Positions 47,502 to 58,624 of a stretch of 64,000 bases of DNA are shown piece after piece. Where the stretch lies: NCBI GenBank assembly GCA_023014335.1, contig JAECYW010000003.1, positions 248,001-312,000 on the forward strand, in the 5' to 3' direction. The notes below the pieces were generated by a model, which worked only from the letters and a program-made list of their open reading frames with translations, ran no database searches and was not told the origin of the DNA. How positions within the stretch are numbered: position 1 is the first letter of the stretch; the number at the start of each line of letters is the position of its first letter. This DNA comes from Galerina marginata. Its lineage: Eukaryota > Basidiomycota > Agaricomycetes > Agaricales > Galerinaceae. The translations under genes were made by a program, and so were the position numbers.

Positions 47502-47596
47502 GCTTCGCAAAGGACGAAGCCCATCAATCCGTTCAGTTTCCGTTCATCTGTGCTTGTTCTCTTTTTTACCCGTACTTACCTTGACTCTTCGCTAGC

Positions 47597-48601
47597 ATGC
47601 TAGAAGTCGACAATGCGGTTCATTTTTGGTCGTTTTTGGGGACTATCGCCTCGTCCATGGCTTACATGGTCGTAATCTCACTTTACTCCAGCTGCTTCCG
47701 AGCATTTTTGAGGAATGTTCCCTCATCCTCGACGAGAAAACGCCGATTCATGTTAATTTTCATTAGTCTCCTACTGGCTCTAACGACATTGTCGTTAGCT
47801 CAGCAGCTCTACTCCGTCACAACCTCGTTATTTTATCCAGACGGGTCGAACACCATTTCTAACCCGGCTTGGCTGCATGAAATCCCTATCTTGCTTACCT
47901 TCTTGATTTGGGCAGCAGACGGTTTCATGGTGATTTTAATCTCTTGCTCACGATTCAGAGATCGACCATCTAATTTTATTCGAAAGATTTGGCGCTGCTT
48001 TATTTTACATCGAAACATTTTAACAAGCTACCGAATTATGGTCATGTGCCAGCTCCTACTGATTTCTTTGACATCAGTTGGTAGAGACTTCACTATTCAA
48101 ACCTCTGTTTTATTCTACAGTTGACTCCATTCTTATCCAGCTGCTGGGATATCTTTTTTCCTTATACCTCATGGATTTTCCGCCTTATTGGCTACTTCCA
48201 TCTCAATCGTTTCCAATCTCATCCTTTCAAGTCTTATCGTGTTGCGACTTCTCTATCACCAGAAATACCTGCGCAGGACTGTTGGAGTCGGCCATGGGTC
48301 AGCATATACCAAGATCATCACGATGTGTGTCGAATCCTGTGCCTTGATTATCTTCTTCATGGCGACCTATATTATTATGTTCGCCACGGGATGTAAGGCA
48401 CAGTATGTTCCTTTGTTCCTTCTCCCGCATATCTGTGTGAGTGCCATTTCTTCGATTCCAAATTTGGTGTCGTCTTGATGAATATTTCAGGCCATATCCA
48501 CCCTCATGATCGTTCACCGAGTCGCCCAAGGAAGAGAATCGACCACCACGACCCCTCCACCCCCGGTTGTTATTCATCGGCCTGCAATAACTCACGTTTA
48601 A
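47597..48601 (+). CDS. Agaricomycete seven-helix membrane protein, copy B
   Basis: The exons are 47597-47929, 47987-48080, 48141-48436 and 48491-48601 (introns 57, 60 and 54 bp), giving 277 residues. The first intron is a multiple of three without a stop, so an unspliced frame reads through it; copies A and C, whose introns are not open, confirm the splice. The motifs are the same: AADGFM|IWRCFIL, RLLYHQKYLRR, MCVESCALI, HIC|AISTLMIVHRVAQGRES. The C-terminal tail is about 20 residues shorter than in A and C, owing to a stop right after the IHRPA segment. It looks intact. The function is unknown, as for copy A. Confidence 0.85.
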
Positions 48602-48619
48602 GAAAAATTTCGGTTCAGT

Positions 48620-50300
48620 ACTCCAATTGACTCAGAATATTGACACTCAATACCAAGTAGTGAAGTTCACACGTGGCTAGTGGGGAAAGCAGGGATGAAA
48701 TTAAAATAAATAGGTGGTACAAGATCGAGGCCCCTGTACATACATGCAACGGTGTACAATCGGAAAATATACTGGAATAAACGAATACGGAGGAGAATGT
48801 GTATAGGCAAATCACCGCGAGTTATCGGGGATTCCTCAGAGCTTAGCGACTCCGGCTTTGAGCTTTCACAGCTCGACTCATCACAGAAATTTGGGAGAAA
48901 ATTGTTTGCAGTTTGCACACTTTTTGTCGGCATTTACTCGAGTATATGGACAGGAAAGTTCTGGGCCATGATGCCTCCATCCACTGGATGACTGAATCGA
49001 CCTCAACTCCAATGTCTCCAATGGATTATATCTCACTGTATTGAGCTCGAGTTTCGCACGGGGTACCCTTCGGGTAGATTTGGAGTTCTTGATTCACGTA
49101 TACTTATAAGCGACTTCTGGAAGCTATTTGATTGCATCTGTGTGATGCCCAGATGTTGAAGCCCTTTTCCTACTCGTAATCTTGTTCGATGTATTTTCGG
49201 AGGCCGACTGACAGCTTTCTGAAATTCGGGACATTGACCTGCGGGGAATCGCAGGAACGTTAGATGTGGAGAAACAATGAGTTCAGTAATGAATTTTACT
49301 GCATTCAAGATACAAAACGCAGCCTTCCCCTTACCCAAGTGCCTCCACAGCGAATTTGATCCACGTTTTCTTGGGGGGGAAGCCGAACTACAGGCGTCAA
49401 CTGATCAAATTGTAAGCGGGAATATATCCTCATGCCCACTATACAAGAAACCCAGCGTTCTTTTCATTCGCCAACGATTCAAGAAAACGGTCAAAAAACG
49501 GTGCTCACGTGAAGCCCAAAACCGATGATGGTTCCGCTTGGTTGTGTTTGGACAGGAAGACTTCGGCGACCGAACACCGTGACCGATAGCAGCCACGTCG
49601 TCCAAGACGCTGAGCTCGACAATGTTCGACAACGAGCCTAAGGCTTAGCACGGCGGTCAGAATCCCCTGCACATTGCCAGCACCTCAACGTTTACATCAA
49701 AGCCGTCACTAAACAGCACTCACAGAGCGCAAATCAACATCTTTCTCTGTCTGCTCCCTGCCTAAAACCCGGACGCCACCGTCCTCCTCGTCCCGTCCTC
49801 ACGGCTTAGTACGCCGTTTATCATGGATCATACGTTATCTGGCCGTATAATGAACGAGTATGCGCCCCCCTGGACCTTAAAACTGCACGTCTATCTGATC
49901 ATTGATGGGCCTACCACTGGATCTTGTTTTCGATGCGCGGGGTGTGCAGGACCGGGGTCAGTCTAAAGCTTTGCCCAGTTCCGAATAGGTCCAGAACCTC
50001 CGCTCCCGAGTGATCAAGAACCTCCACGCCCCTCCGCAACTTCTACCACATGCGCCTGCGGAACACCCCGCGAGGGCCGCACGTTGACTGTTGTTCTTGA
50101 ATGGATGCATTCGTCGACGCTCAGAACGAATACCTGTCCATTCATGCGCATTCGCTGAATAGAAGCTATATTAAGGGGATCGCAAGCCTGCGATGAAGAG
50201 TTGAACATTGAGATGCTGAATGAGACGGGGACCTCCGCGGAAGGTCGACTTTGCTTAAATGTGCGGTTTATTACTTTTCGTGACTTTTCTTTCGTCGATT
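48620..50300. other. Inter-gene segment, decayed duplicated DNA
   Basis: No domain-bearing ORF. 49490-49640 and 49890-50170 repeat parts of 45610-46350 in the same order. Confidence 0.45.
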
Positions 50301-50304
50301 TTGC

Positions 50305-50585
50305 TATAAAGATATCAGGTTAATCACCCAAAACTGTTCTCTGGCTTACGACCCACCATAACCGTCGAAAGGTCCTTCTACAGCCCATGAACACGTGTTT
50401 AACACTGACACTGCGTTTCAGGAGAGGAACTTGAAGCCCGCATGCCACTAGAGATGTGCGGGAAACGGATGCACCAGGAGATAGAGGCGCTGAGCGTAAA
50501 TGCTGCGCGAAGGGCGAGCTTGGCGGTTCTATGCATGAACTCGACGGCCTTTTGCAAGGTGCTGCTGGCGGTGATGGGAACATAG
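50305..50585 (+). repeat. Duplicated small locus, copy 1 (43-codon ORF)
   Basis: TTTTGCTATAAAGATATCAGG (50299-50319), ACCCACCATAACCGTCG and CAACACGTG-like words recur at 51117-51260. Each copy has TATAAAG, then after about 150 bp an ATG: here MCGKRMHQEIEALS (50454-50585, 43 residues), in copy 2 MCKDWINQEREPLS. The shared start and a conserved TATA box hint at a real tiny gene pair, but no family is recognised. Confidence 0.35.
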
Positions 50586-51116
50586 GCTCGAGTATCCGAA
50601 TGGAGGATCGAGGATGATCAGCCTTATCAGAGTAGAGTATGTGCCTTCGCTCTCATCCGCATCACCAAAGGCGAGCGTCTGATAATTTTGTATCTTAGGG
50701 TATAATGAACACCATCTTTAACTCGAAGTTGAGTGCGAACATGTCAAGCTCAAGGGTGTCTAGGACGACGAAAATCGATCCACTTCAAATTTCTCCACGC
50801 ACCTGGCTCCTCATGCCTTCGACGACCCTTCTTTACCTTTATTCTCTTCGACGCCTACTTGGCTGATCCTCTTTTTATCGGAAATTGTGTACATACACAA
50901 ATTCTCTGCCATAGTTCTTCCACAGCACGATTGAACCGTCCCCTCATCCAAAGAGAACTTTCGCTCCCGTATCGGCTAACCCTAGGAGTTATTTTTGTGC
51001 TTCTTGATGCCTGGAGTTGTCACTGGTCAGTTTTGCGGAACGGATCCATAGTAGCATTCCCACTTTTGGTTCGCCGTCTTTGCCATCCCCGGCCTTGGTG
51101 GCTTGGTACGTCTATT

Positions 51117-51545
51117 GATTTTGCTATAAAGACATCTGATTAACGACCCAAACCCTTCTATAGCTTTAAACCCACCGTCGCCGCCAAAGGCTTCCACCAC
51201 AGACCATCAACACACGTTGAACACTGACGCTAACGCTTCCGTAGAAGAAGAGCGCGTTACCCCAGGATGTGCAAAGATTGGATCAACCAGGAGCGGGAAC
51301 CGCTGAGTGGACGCAGAACGTTGGAGCTACGCGGGGGGCGAGCTCGGGTCCATGACTGTGGGTCGGATTCTGGTTGGGAGGCGGTCGTTGCAGGTGCGCT
51401 ATGGTGTTTTTTGGAGGTGCTGGTGCTGGTGGAAGCTTCCGAATCAAAAACAATTATCGGATATGTGTCTTCGCTCTGGTCCGTGTTACGTCTGATAATG
51501 ATATATTTTAGAGAGAAACGTGAGACGAAACACTGGGAGGTGTGA
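51117..51545 (+). repeat. Duplicated small locus, copy 2 (92-codon ORF)
   Basis: Counterpart of 50305-50585. The ORF 51267-51545 encodes 92 residues with a hydrophobic segment (VVAGALWCFLEVLVLVEA). Beyond the first ~14 residues the two ORFs do not align, so at least one is shifted. Confidence 0.35.
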
Positions 51546-52058
51546 ATGCCATTCGTTTCTCGTTTTGTCGTTCCATCTATAAATGCTTAATACCACCACT
51601 ACGACAAACTGCACCAGGGCTACTTCGGCCACCGCCTCGGATGAAAGTCCTATGTGTTAGGAGATGGTAAGCTCGCGTGTTCGCCTATGGCTATACATAC
51701 CATCTCACTTCTAACATGCTTGGTGACCGTCAGATGAAGTTATCCCATCCTTTGCGCTATTAAGGTCGGATACCATTCCATACTCACACGATACCCAAAA
51801 TAACTGATTCCTAGGAGGTTTAACAGATGTCGTGAAAAGACGAGGTCGTGTGGTGTGGTAACTCTTACCTTCCTCTTAGGTAGCAGTGTAAAGCACGATT
51901 TTTTCTCTTAATAGTGCCTTTGAGTTGCAGGGTTCAACAATTTGTGCAAATTTCTGGCAATATTTAAAGAAGCACAGAAAAAATCTTGCCGCGCTTGCCA
52001 GATCAAAGATTCGTTGCCTTCCCATTGAATGATTGATAATTCATAGGATTCTACGCAG

Positions 52059-52066
52059 TATAAAAA
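52059..52066 (+). promoter_or_regulatory. TATA box of seven-helix gene C
   Basis: TATAAAAAGCTTCG, about 109 bp upstream of the ATG. Conserved with copies A and B. Confidence 0.65.
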
Positions 52067-52167
52067 GCTTCGCCCCGTCGAGCAAAAAGAAAAGCCCATC
52101 AAGCTGTTCACTGTCCTTTCATTTGTGCTGGTACACTGCAACTGTTCTTTTAACTACTCTCTCTAAT

Positions 52168-53267
52168 ATGTCTGAATCTGAAGTCGCCATCGACTTTTAT
52201 TTCTGGCCGTTTCTTGGCACCATTGCCTCGTCCATGGCTTTCATGGTCGTGATCTCACTTTACTTCAGCTGCTTCCGAGCACTTTTAAAAGGGGTTCCTT
52301 TATCCTCGACAAGAAAGCGACGATTCATGTTCAGCTATATCACCCTCATACTGGTATTAACAACATGTTCATTAGTCCAGCAGCTTTATTCCTTTACAAC
52401 TGCATTATTTTATCTCCACATGACAGAGAGATACGAGATTGAGTATAGTATAGCGCTGTCTTGCTTGGGGAACTCTCTGTCTTTCTTCCCTTCTTAATGT
52501 GGGCAACAGATGGTTTTATGGTGAACCTAACAGTTTCTTGCTCACGATTCAGATATTGAGGGCCTTGATTTCTTCAAAAGATTTGGCGTTGCTTTGTTTT
52601 ATATCAAAACACCTCAGCAGGTTACCGAACGATGGCCATGAGCCTTCTCCTTCTAAGCTCTTTGGCATTGGTTGGTAAGGAGTTCGCTGTTTAGACCTTT
52701 TTTCGCCCTTTAGTTAACCCCATTCTTAATCTAGGTGTCGGGTTACTTGATATACTATGGCGTCTTCGTGAAGTAGAGTTTCAAATTGCCATCATGTTAT
52801 TCGCTTCCATCTCGACCCTTTCCAATATTTCCCTTTCGATTCTGATCGTGTCCAGATTGCTCTATCACCAAAAGTACCTGCGCAGTGTCCTTGGAGTTGG
52901 TCATGGGTCGGGGTACACCAGAATTATGGCTATATGCGTTGAATCCTGTGCCTTGATTATAATTTTCTTGGCGGCCTATATTATTCTGTTCTCCATTGAT
53001 TGTGACGCACAGTCTATTCCTTTGTTCCTCCTCCCGCATATTTATGTGAGTATCATTTCTTTAATTCTAAATTCAGAGTGAATTTGATGGATATTTCAGG
53101 CCATCTCCGCGCTCATGATTGTGCACCGAGTTGCCCAGGGAATAGAATCGACTACCACGATCCCCCCACCATCAGGTATTATTCATCGGCCTGTACAAAC
53201 TCGCGAAGAAGAGAGTATTCGGTTCAATACCCAAGTCACATCCGAAGTTGGGCGGGAAAGTGTTTGA
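52168..53267 (+). pseudogene. Agaricomycete seven-helix membrane protein, copy C, frameshifted
   Basis: The exon places match copies A and B: 52168-52520, 52581-52674, 52735-53045 and 53100-53267 (introns 60, 60 and 54 bp). Exon 1 is 353 bp, not a multiple of three as in A and B. The frame of helices 1-2 ends at a stop at 52495-52497, while the ATDGFM|IWRCFVL frame of helix 3 is shifted, so a small indel lies around 52440-52475. Downstream, RLLYHQKYLR, ICVESCALI and AISALMIVHRVAQG are all kept, and the 56-codon last exon has the same length as in A. A 15-bp longer loop precedes helix 5. Because everything else is conserved, the break is recent or a sequencing error. Confidence 0.75.
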
Positions 53268-53734
53268 CGTTGATCCACCTTTTATCGGTATTTATATGGA
53301 CTGCAAATTCTGTGCTATGATTATTTCTTCCGCAGGACAATTAAACCATCCCTTCCGATGCCTTTGATTGATTGCAGCTTACTGTATTGAGCTCGAGCTT
53401 CATACCCGTACAATTTTGGCCGTTTCATGTTTCCATTGACCCTTGTCACCGCACATTTTTCGCCCACTTACTGGCCAATCTTGGGAGCTGTTTTGTCCCA
53501 TTTTTGTGATGTATCGACCGTACAGTCCTCGTTCTCGGATCGCGAATATGGTGCGTAAAACTCAAGTAAAACTTGTAGAATTATAACTCTGGATAAAGTA
53601 GCATATTCTAGAGAATTTTCGCGAAAGTATATAAACTCAGTAGTCGAACAAAGTAATCCGGCCTTCAGACCCCGTATCCCTACACAGCGAATTCAAATTT
53701 CGATCGAGTACTCGTTCTTGCGGTGCCAATTGTC

Positions 53735-53850
53735 AAAAGAGCACGTGTCGCTCGCTTGGTAGTGTTTGAACCGGAAGGCTTAGATCAGGCTTAGATGCCC
53801 ACGTCGTCTGCGACGCTGAGCTCAATGACAACGGCGGCGAGCCCTAAAAT
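53735..53850 (+). repeat. Downstream block of the seven-helix duplication, third copy
   Basis: TTGGTAGTGTTTGAACCGGAAGGCTTAG and CACGTCGTCTGCGACGCTGAGCTC match 45650-45725 and 49530-49625, marking the 3' side of each duplication unit. Confidence 0.6.
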
Positions 53851-53869
53851 TCCTGTGATGTACTCTAAG

Positions 53870-55660
53870 TGAAGATAGTGTACCACTTCTCGCAGGCTGG
53901 CATTGGCCTTGCAGCCATCGGTCTTTCTTTTCGGAACTGCATCTGGATGGTCTTGCCACCTTCTCCGACGTCCCCTGCGACACCGTCTGCCTCGTGCTTC
54001 GAACCGTCATGGAGCCTCAGAGAAAACTCGTGTGCGAGCCTTTTGTTGCTGTCGCCTGCCCCGGTTTCTCAAGTTCACAATCACAATCGCCACCAGCACC
54101 GTCTTCGTCAACTCCCGGAGCTTTAAACTCCTTAAGGCTTTTAACACTGACTCCAACAACCGTCTGCCTCCTGAATCCATACCTGCATCCAAACCAGCTG
54201 CTTCTCTCTTTCCTCTTCTGCAAGCGATGTTCGTGTATCAGCACTAACTCCAGTACAAATCGGAGGCCGAATCGCAGTCGAAGCTCCACCCTCACTACCT
54301 TGCCCAAGGACCACAAACGCCAATTCAAAGCGCAGACCGGCGCTTATTACAAAGATTCGCTGCCCTTTGGGCCGGTCCGAGAGGTTGAGATGATGAGGAC
54401 TTGAGGGAATATGCGAGGGGCATGAGCATCAAGAACGAGTGTTCTTGTGGGTGGCGGGTCCTACATTTGGCTCACGTATTACGGTTAACGACCACTACTC
54501 GTCTAGTCCTCCGCATAAAACCGAACCTACGATTTCCTTGCTGCTGGGTAAGGCGTTTTCGAGGGAGACTGAAAGCGCAGCAGGTATGTTTGCCTCGTTG
54601 ATAAATCCTTCGTTACCGTCGCCTTCCCTTATTGCTCAAGTTGAATAACATCCACCACCACCGTCTTCGTCAACCCCGTGAGCAGGCTTGAACCCTTTCA
54701 GCAGCTCAACGTCGACCATATATGCGTTCTAAATAGCCCTGCCTTCACACAAGGTATTATGCTGATCAACCCAACGTTTTTCTTATCGTTTGCCCCGCAC
54801 GATTAAATTGGCTGCGACTTTTTTCAGCTCCTCCCGAGCCAACCCCGAGCACTCTCGACTCGGAAGCGCTTCCACGGTACATGCACACCAATTTGGCGCC
54901 AGCCAATTTCAGGCTTTGCATGATGCAGTAAGTACACCTGTTAGAGGGTGTCGGGGAACACGTGTCATTGAAAAAGTTATTGCCTTCTGTGGTGCGCGTC
55001 GTTCTTTGAACCATCACTAGATCTCAAAGTAAACTCGATCGCAAATCGTTCGTTACTGTCGCCTGCCCCAGTCTCTCAAGCTTACGATCTTAATCGCCGT
55101 CGCCGTCTTCGACTCAGGAGGCTTTAGCGGTATTCGTGTATCAGCTTCAGCTCTAGTCGATATATGGTGTCGGATCTCAGTCAAAACCACAATCCTACCG
55201 GAGGCGTGTGCGTCAGTTCGAGTTTTCGACCCACGGACGACGGGTTATCGCGAAGATCCGTACGCCCAGCTCCCACCTCCTTTTCCTCCACCAGCTCTCA
55301 GGCGTCAACATTCTCCGAAAGATAGGACAGCGTTAGCTGTCGACCTGGTCCATCGAAATCGCTAGTGAGTTTCCCATTCCCTTCTACCAACTCAAAATGC
55401 TGAAAATGCTGAAAATGGAAATTAACCACTAGTACCGGGATCGACGTCTTCGGTGATGGCTCGATAGGTTGATAAAGACTTTGAGAGGTGATCAAAAGCC
55501 GCAGAACGGGATCTTAGCACACGCAGGAGGCATGGGGACAAGGAACGAGTGTTCTTATCGTTGGCGAGCACTACAACTGGCTTGCGTGCTGTGGTTGACG
55601 GCCAGACGGAAGCGAAGCGAAGGAGGTATACAAGGTCATAATCCTTCCTTTCATCGCCGT
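53870..55660 (+). pseudogene. Decayed tandem-duplicated coding-like DNA
   Basis: Two or three related segments: 53990-54470 and 55010-55590. The peptides (K/R)NECS(C/Y)(G)WR.L.LA.VL.LT recur at about 54425-54495 and 55540-55605. CTGTCGCCTGCCCC(G/A)GT-TCTCAAG recurs at 54047 and 55057, with a shorter piece at about 54605-54700. The composition is GC-rich and coding-like, but no long ORF or domain can be followed. Confidence 0.35.
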
Positions 55661-55835
55661 GACTGACAATGTCGTCCTTTCCGCTTCCGAAGGTACTACT
55701 CGATCAAGTAGCGCACGAAATACGACGCCGCCGAATCGGTCTAGGATCCTCTGAGCATCATCAAGCTCCACGCGCTCACCCTCGATGCACACTGCCGTGT
55801 CGCCTTACTCAGTACGCTCTATCCTCTGCCCTAAC

Positions 55836-56387
55836 TTCCATTCACTGACGACCCTCCTTCCCCAGAAACATTCAACCGATTTATCTACAGGTTAGTAACA
55901 ATTCCCTAATTCACCGCATATACGCATCCTATACTCTTCCTTTTCCCTCTCACAGGAAATTCGAACCGTCTTCCGCTCCGTCCGAGTCCTTCAACAGCCA
56001 CGACAACCCATACCGCCACATTAGCGACGCCGACGGGCACCTCATCTCTGAGACCGTCAGCCACGTCATGCGGCTTTGGAAAGTCCCATACCTGCTGGGC
56101 GAGGCTTACACTGACAATGGGGAGCATAACATAAACGATGCATTTGTAATCCTCCGTTTGAGGCCCGGTACGGGCGAATTTCCGGCAAGTTGGACAGCCA
56201 AGAGGGGACGCTGGACTATGATTCTTCTTTCTTCGCTATCTCTGACCCCTTCAGTTTCGAGGTTATCAGCCACACTACACGGCTCTGGATCCTGTGCAGC
56301 GAGATCGACGTCACGCGCCTGCTGGGAGAGGGACGAGTACTGGAATGTGCTGACGATGGGGAGCGGTACATAGGCGCGGCAAGTTGA
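55836..56387 (+). pseudogene. Partial or frameshifted gene of unknown function
   Basis: An exon ending CGATTTATCTACAG (55899) is followed by a GTTAGTAAC...CTCACAG intron (about 55900-55958) and a long exon reading KFEPSSAPSESF ... ETVSHVMRLWKVPYLLGE. Near 56185 the frame must shift to continue as DYDSSFFAISDPFSFEVISH-TTRLW-...-LLGEGRVLE, ending at 56385-56387. The two halves resemble each other (V(S/I)SH..RLW...LLGE), as in a repeated fold. No family is recognised. A stop upstream of 55836 hides the true start, so this is a fragment or a decayed gene. Confidence 0.4.
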
Positions 56388-56673
56388 TGTCATATATGAA
56401 GAACGACGAGATAATGAGAACTACAGAGGATAAAAGCACTGTGGTTAAGTAATAAAGGAGGTGTGTTCTGCAATAGAAGGGTTTCTCTGGGAAGAAAAGG
56501 CGATCTATAGCAACATGTATATATTTGACCTTGAATTTTCTTTTAGAAAAAGTGAGAAGATTTCGAAATGCACGCGCAAAATACAACAGCGTTGAAACTA
56601 GTAGCAGGAGCAGTCCATCCTTCGACCTTTGTGAATAGACATATGACCCGGTAGTGGATGCTTGCTTTCTATA

Positions 56674-56991
56674 TTACGCGTCAACAGCGAGTTCTTCAAT
56701 TTCACGAGCCCCAACGCTGGAAGGCACAATGTAGTTTCTCGCAGCAATGTTCGCGTAGCTCCATTTTGACCGAGTGGAAGCGACGTCGACTGTGATATCA
56801 TCTGTGCCATGAGCACCCACGTCGGATACTGACACCACATTGTTCGTCTGTTTTTGGCCACAATAATAGAAAGCAATCAATGCTCGAATCACGATAAGCG
56901 AACGGGGAAACGAACATACTTCCAACAAAGGTGTAGACACTGCCCATCTAGCTGCAGAGAGAACAACTACGAAGAAGGTCGCAAATTTCAT
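56674..56991 (-). CDS. Small secreted protein, one intron, beside the UstYa genes
   Basis: The exons on the minus strand are 56991-56920 and 56847-56674, separated by a 72-bp GTATGT...AAACAG intron that is open in frame. The spliced product is 81 residues; reading through would give 105. Residues 1-20 (MKFATFFVVVLSAARWAVST) form a signal peptide. The mature part is acidic and cysteine-free and contains AARNYIVPSSVGARE between two arginines. TATATAAA (reverse of 57066-57073) lies about 75 bp upstream. It is divergent from the UstYa-type gene that starts at 57650. It could be an ordinary small secreted protein or a processed peptide precursor; there is no repeated core and no classical KR site. 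Confidence 0.6.
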   Translation of the reverse strand: MKFATFFVVVLSAARWAVSTPLLEVCSFPRSLIVIRALIAFYYCGQKQTNNVVSVSDVGAHGTDDITVDVASTRSKWSYANIAARNYIVPSSVGAREIEELAVDA

Positions 56992-57065
56992 ATTGGTAGA
57001 AGAGTTGTCAACGTTGTCGTTTAAACAAGAAAGGATGATAAAATATGGTGTGCGTTAAGTCACTC

Positions 57066-57073
57066 TTTATATA
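57066..57073 (-). promoter_or_regulatory. TATA box of the small secreted protein gene
   Basis: TATATAAA on the minus strand, about 75 bp upstream of the ATG at 56991. Confidence 0.5.
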
Positions 57074-57079
57074 CCCCAC

Positions 57080-57550
57080 AAAAATTGTAAAATTTCGTAA
57101 AATTGCTCGGCCTAACCTGCTTACCTCTGAGTCGTGAACTGCACATGCTGCCTTTCTACATGAGCAGAAAAACCTTTATTAGTTAATGAACCTAATTTAA
57201 GACGGATGGCGACACTCCGAACTCCTGAATGGGCATCAAGGCCTCCTTGACGTCTGTTCTGATCCACGGGTATTCTTATTTTTTTACACGAGGTGAAAAG
57301 ATGTTCGTCAAGCCCAAAAAAAGTGAAAGTCATCCAAAATTATCCAGCTCAATGACGAGTTGATGTTTTTTTCCACCGACCTCGGAGCAATCAATTACTC
57401 CTGTCCTACTTCGTTGTATCTGGAATATTTGTCGGCGCTGATTGCAGTCCGGTTACCAATTTAGCATGATAGATAACACCGACTAACCTACAGAACCTTG
57501 ATTAGTCCTTAGCAGTGCCAGGTGTCATTCACCTCTCGTATCTTGGTCGC
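57080..57550. promoter_or_regulatory. Divergent intergenic region of the secreted-protein and UstYa genes
   Basis: About 480 bp lie between opposed TATA boxes at 57066-57073 (minus) and 57551-57558 (plus). No ORF of note. A shared regulatory region is possible but no specific site was identified. Confidence 0.3.
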
Positions 57551-57558
57551 TATAAATA
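57551..57558 (+). promoter_or_regulatory. TATA box of UstYa-family gene 1
   Basis: TATAAATA, about 95 bp upstream of the ATG at 57650. Confidence 0.5.
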
Positions 57559-57649
57559 TACATACGACGCGAATGACATCCCAAGAGGTTTATTATAACT
57601 TCCAGTAAGGCGGAGCAATGACCTCCTCTTTTTCATCCGAACGGTCACC

Positions 57650-58619
57650 ATGAAGTCCTTCCGGACAGAATCCTCGCGTCAGAGAATTGGGGAAGACGAT
57701 TCGTATCACCTCGTTCCAATTCGTTCCAACAAACGAAGGAGGACCCATCCCAGGGGTACAAGCCGAAAAACCGTCTCAACTGCGGAGAAATGACGCCAGA
57801 GTCCATCTCCTTTCATTTTGCTTTGGCGGCTTCTGTGCGGCCTTTATTTTCACCTTTTATTGTTCAATTAGCAAGCCAGCCTGCGTCGAAATATTCAAGG
57901 AAGAAACATATTGTAAGTTGGCCATTTTCTAAAGAATGCACTTGAGGCTATTTATTGTCTCGAATCTAGCGCCGGCAAAGAATTTAATCGAACCAAAGAA
58001 TATTGTCTTCACCAGTGGTCTTGGCAGCGGACAGACTATCTATCAAGGCCCATCTACGCCTGAAAGGGACGCCGCTTGGGAAGAATTATACAACTGTGAG
58101 CTAGTCAGTAAATTACCTGTGCTAATCATTTACCGATCCGAATTCCACTTGGTAGTCGGAATCAGCAGAATTCCAAAATCTTCAGCTGCCAAGCTTGTGA
58201 ACCGAACGGTTCCAATTCCCGGAGATCCTGGATACTATGTAGTGTCACTCAACGTATTCCATCAACTTCACTGCGTGGTAGGTTTAGTTAAATTCCTTCT
58301 TCCAGGGTTTTTAATCCCGTTCGCGTAGAACATGATTCGGAAGCGTATTTGGTCGAATCAAACTTGGGAAGCTACGCACGAAACAATGGGTATTGAACAT
58401 ATTTCTCATTGCCTTGACGCGTTGAGGCAGAGCCTTATGTGCTCGGTCGACATCACACCCCTGACTTGGCAATGGGACCCGATTGATAAGAAGGCGAAGG
58501 AGGTTGCAGAGGTTCAACATACCTGCAGGAATTTTGAAAAGGTCAAACAATGGGCAATCGAGAATAAAGCAAAACACTTTGATACAAAGATTTTCGTAGA
58601 GGATGACCTCGATATCTAG
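57650..58619 (+). pseudogene. UstYa-family (DUF3328) oxidase gene 1, frameshifted near its start
   Basis: The exons are 57650-57912, 57970-58095, 58156-58277 and 58329-58619 (introns 57, 60 and 51 bp, GT-AG, all frame-consistent). The family marks are a single membrane helix in exon 1 (LLSFCFGGFCAAFIFTFYC), LYNFGISR across the second junction, HQLHC before the third, and HISHCLDALRQSLMCS in exon 4, so both HxxHC motifs are present. UstYa-type proteins are membrane-anchored oxidases used in fungal peptide and other secondary-metabolite pathways. The ATG-started frame is knocked out by a ~10-bp tandem duplication (TCGTTCCAA repeated at about 57712-57731). The later exons are intact in the other frame, so this is probably a recent pseudogene or an assembly error. 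Confidence 0.8.
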
Positions 58620-58624
58620 GCTTC

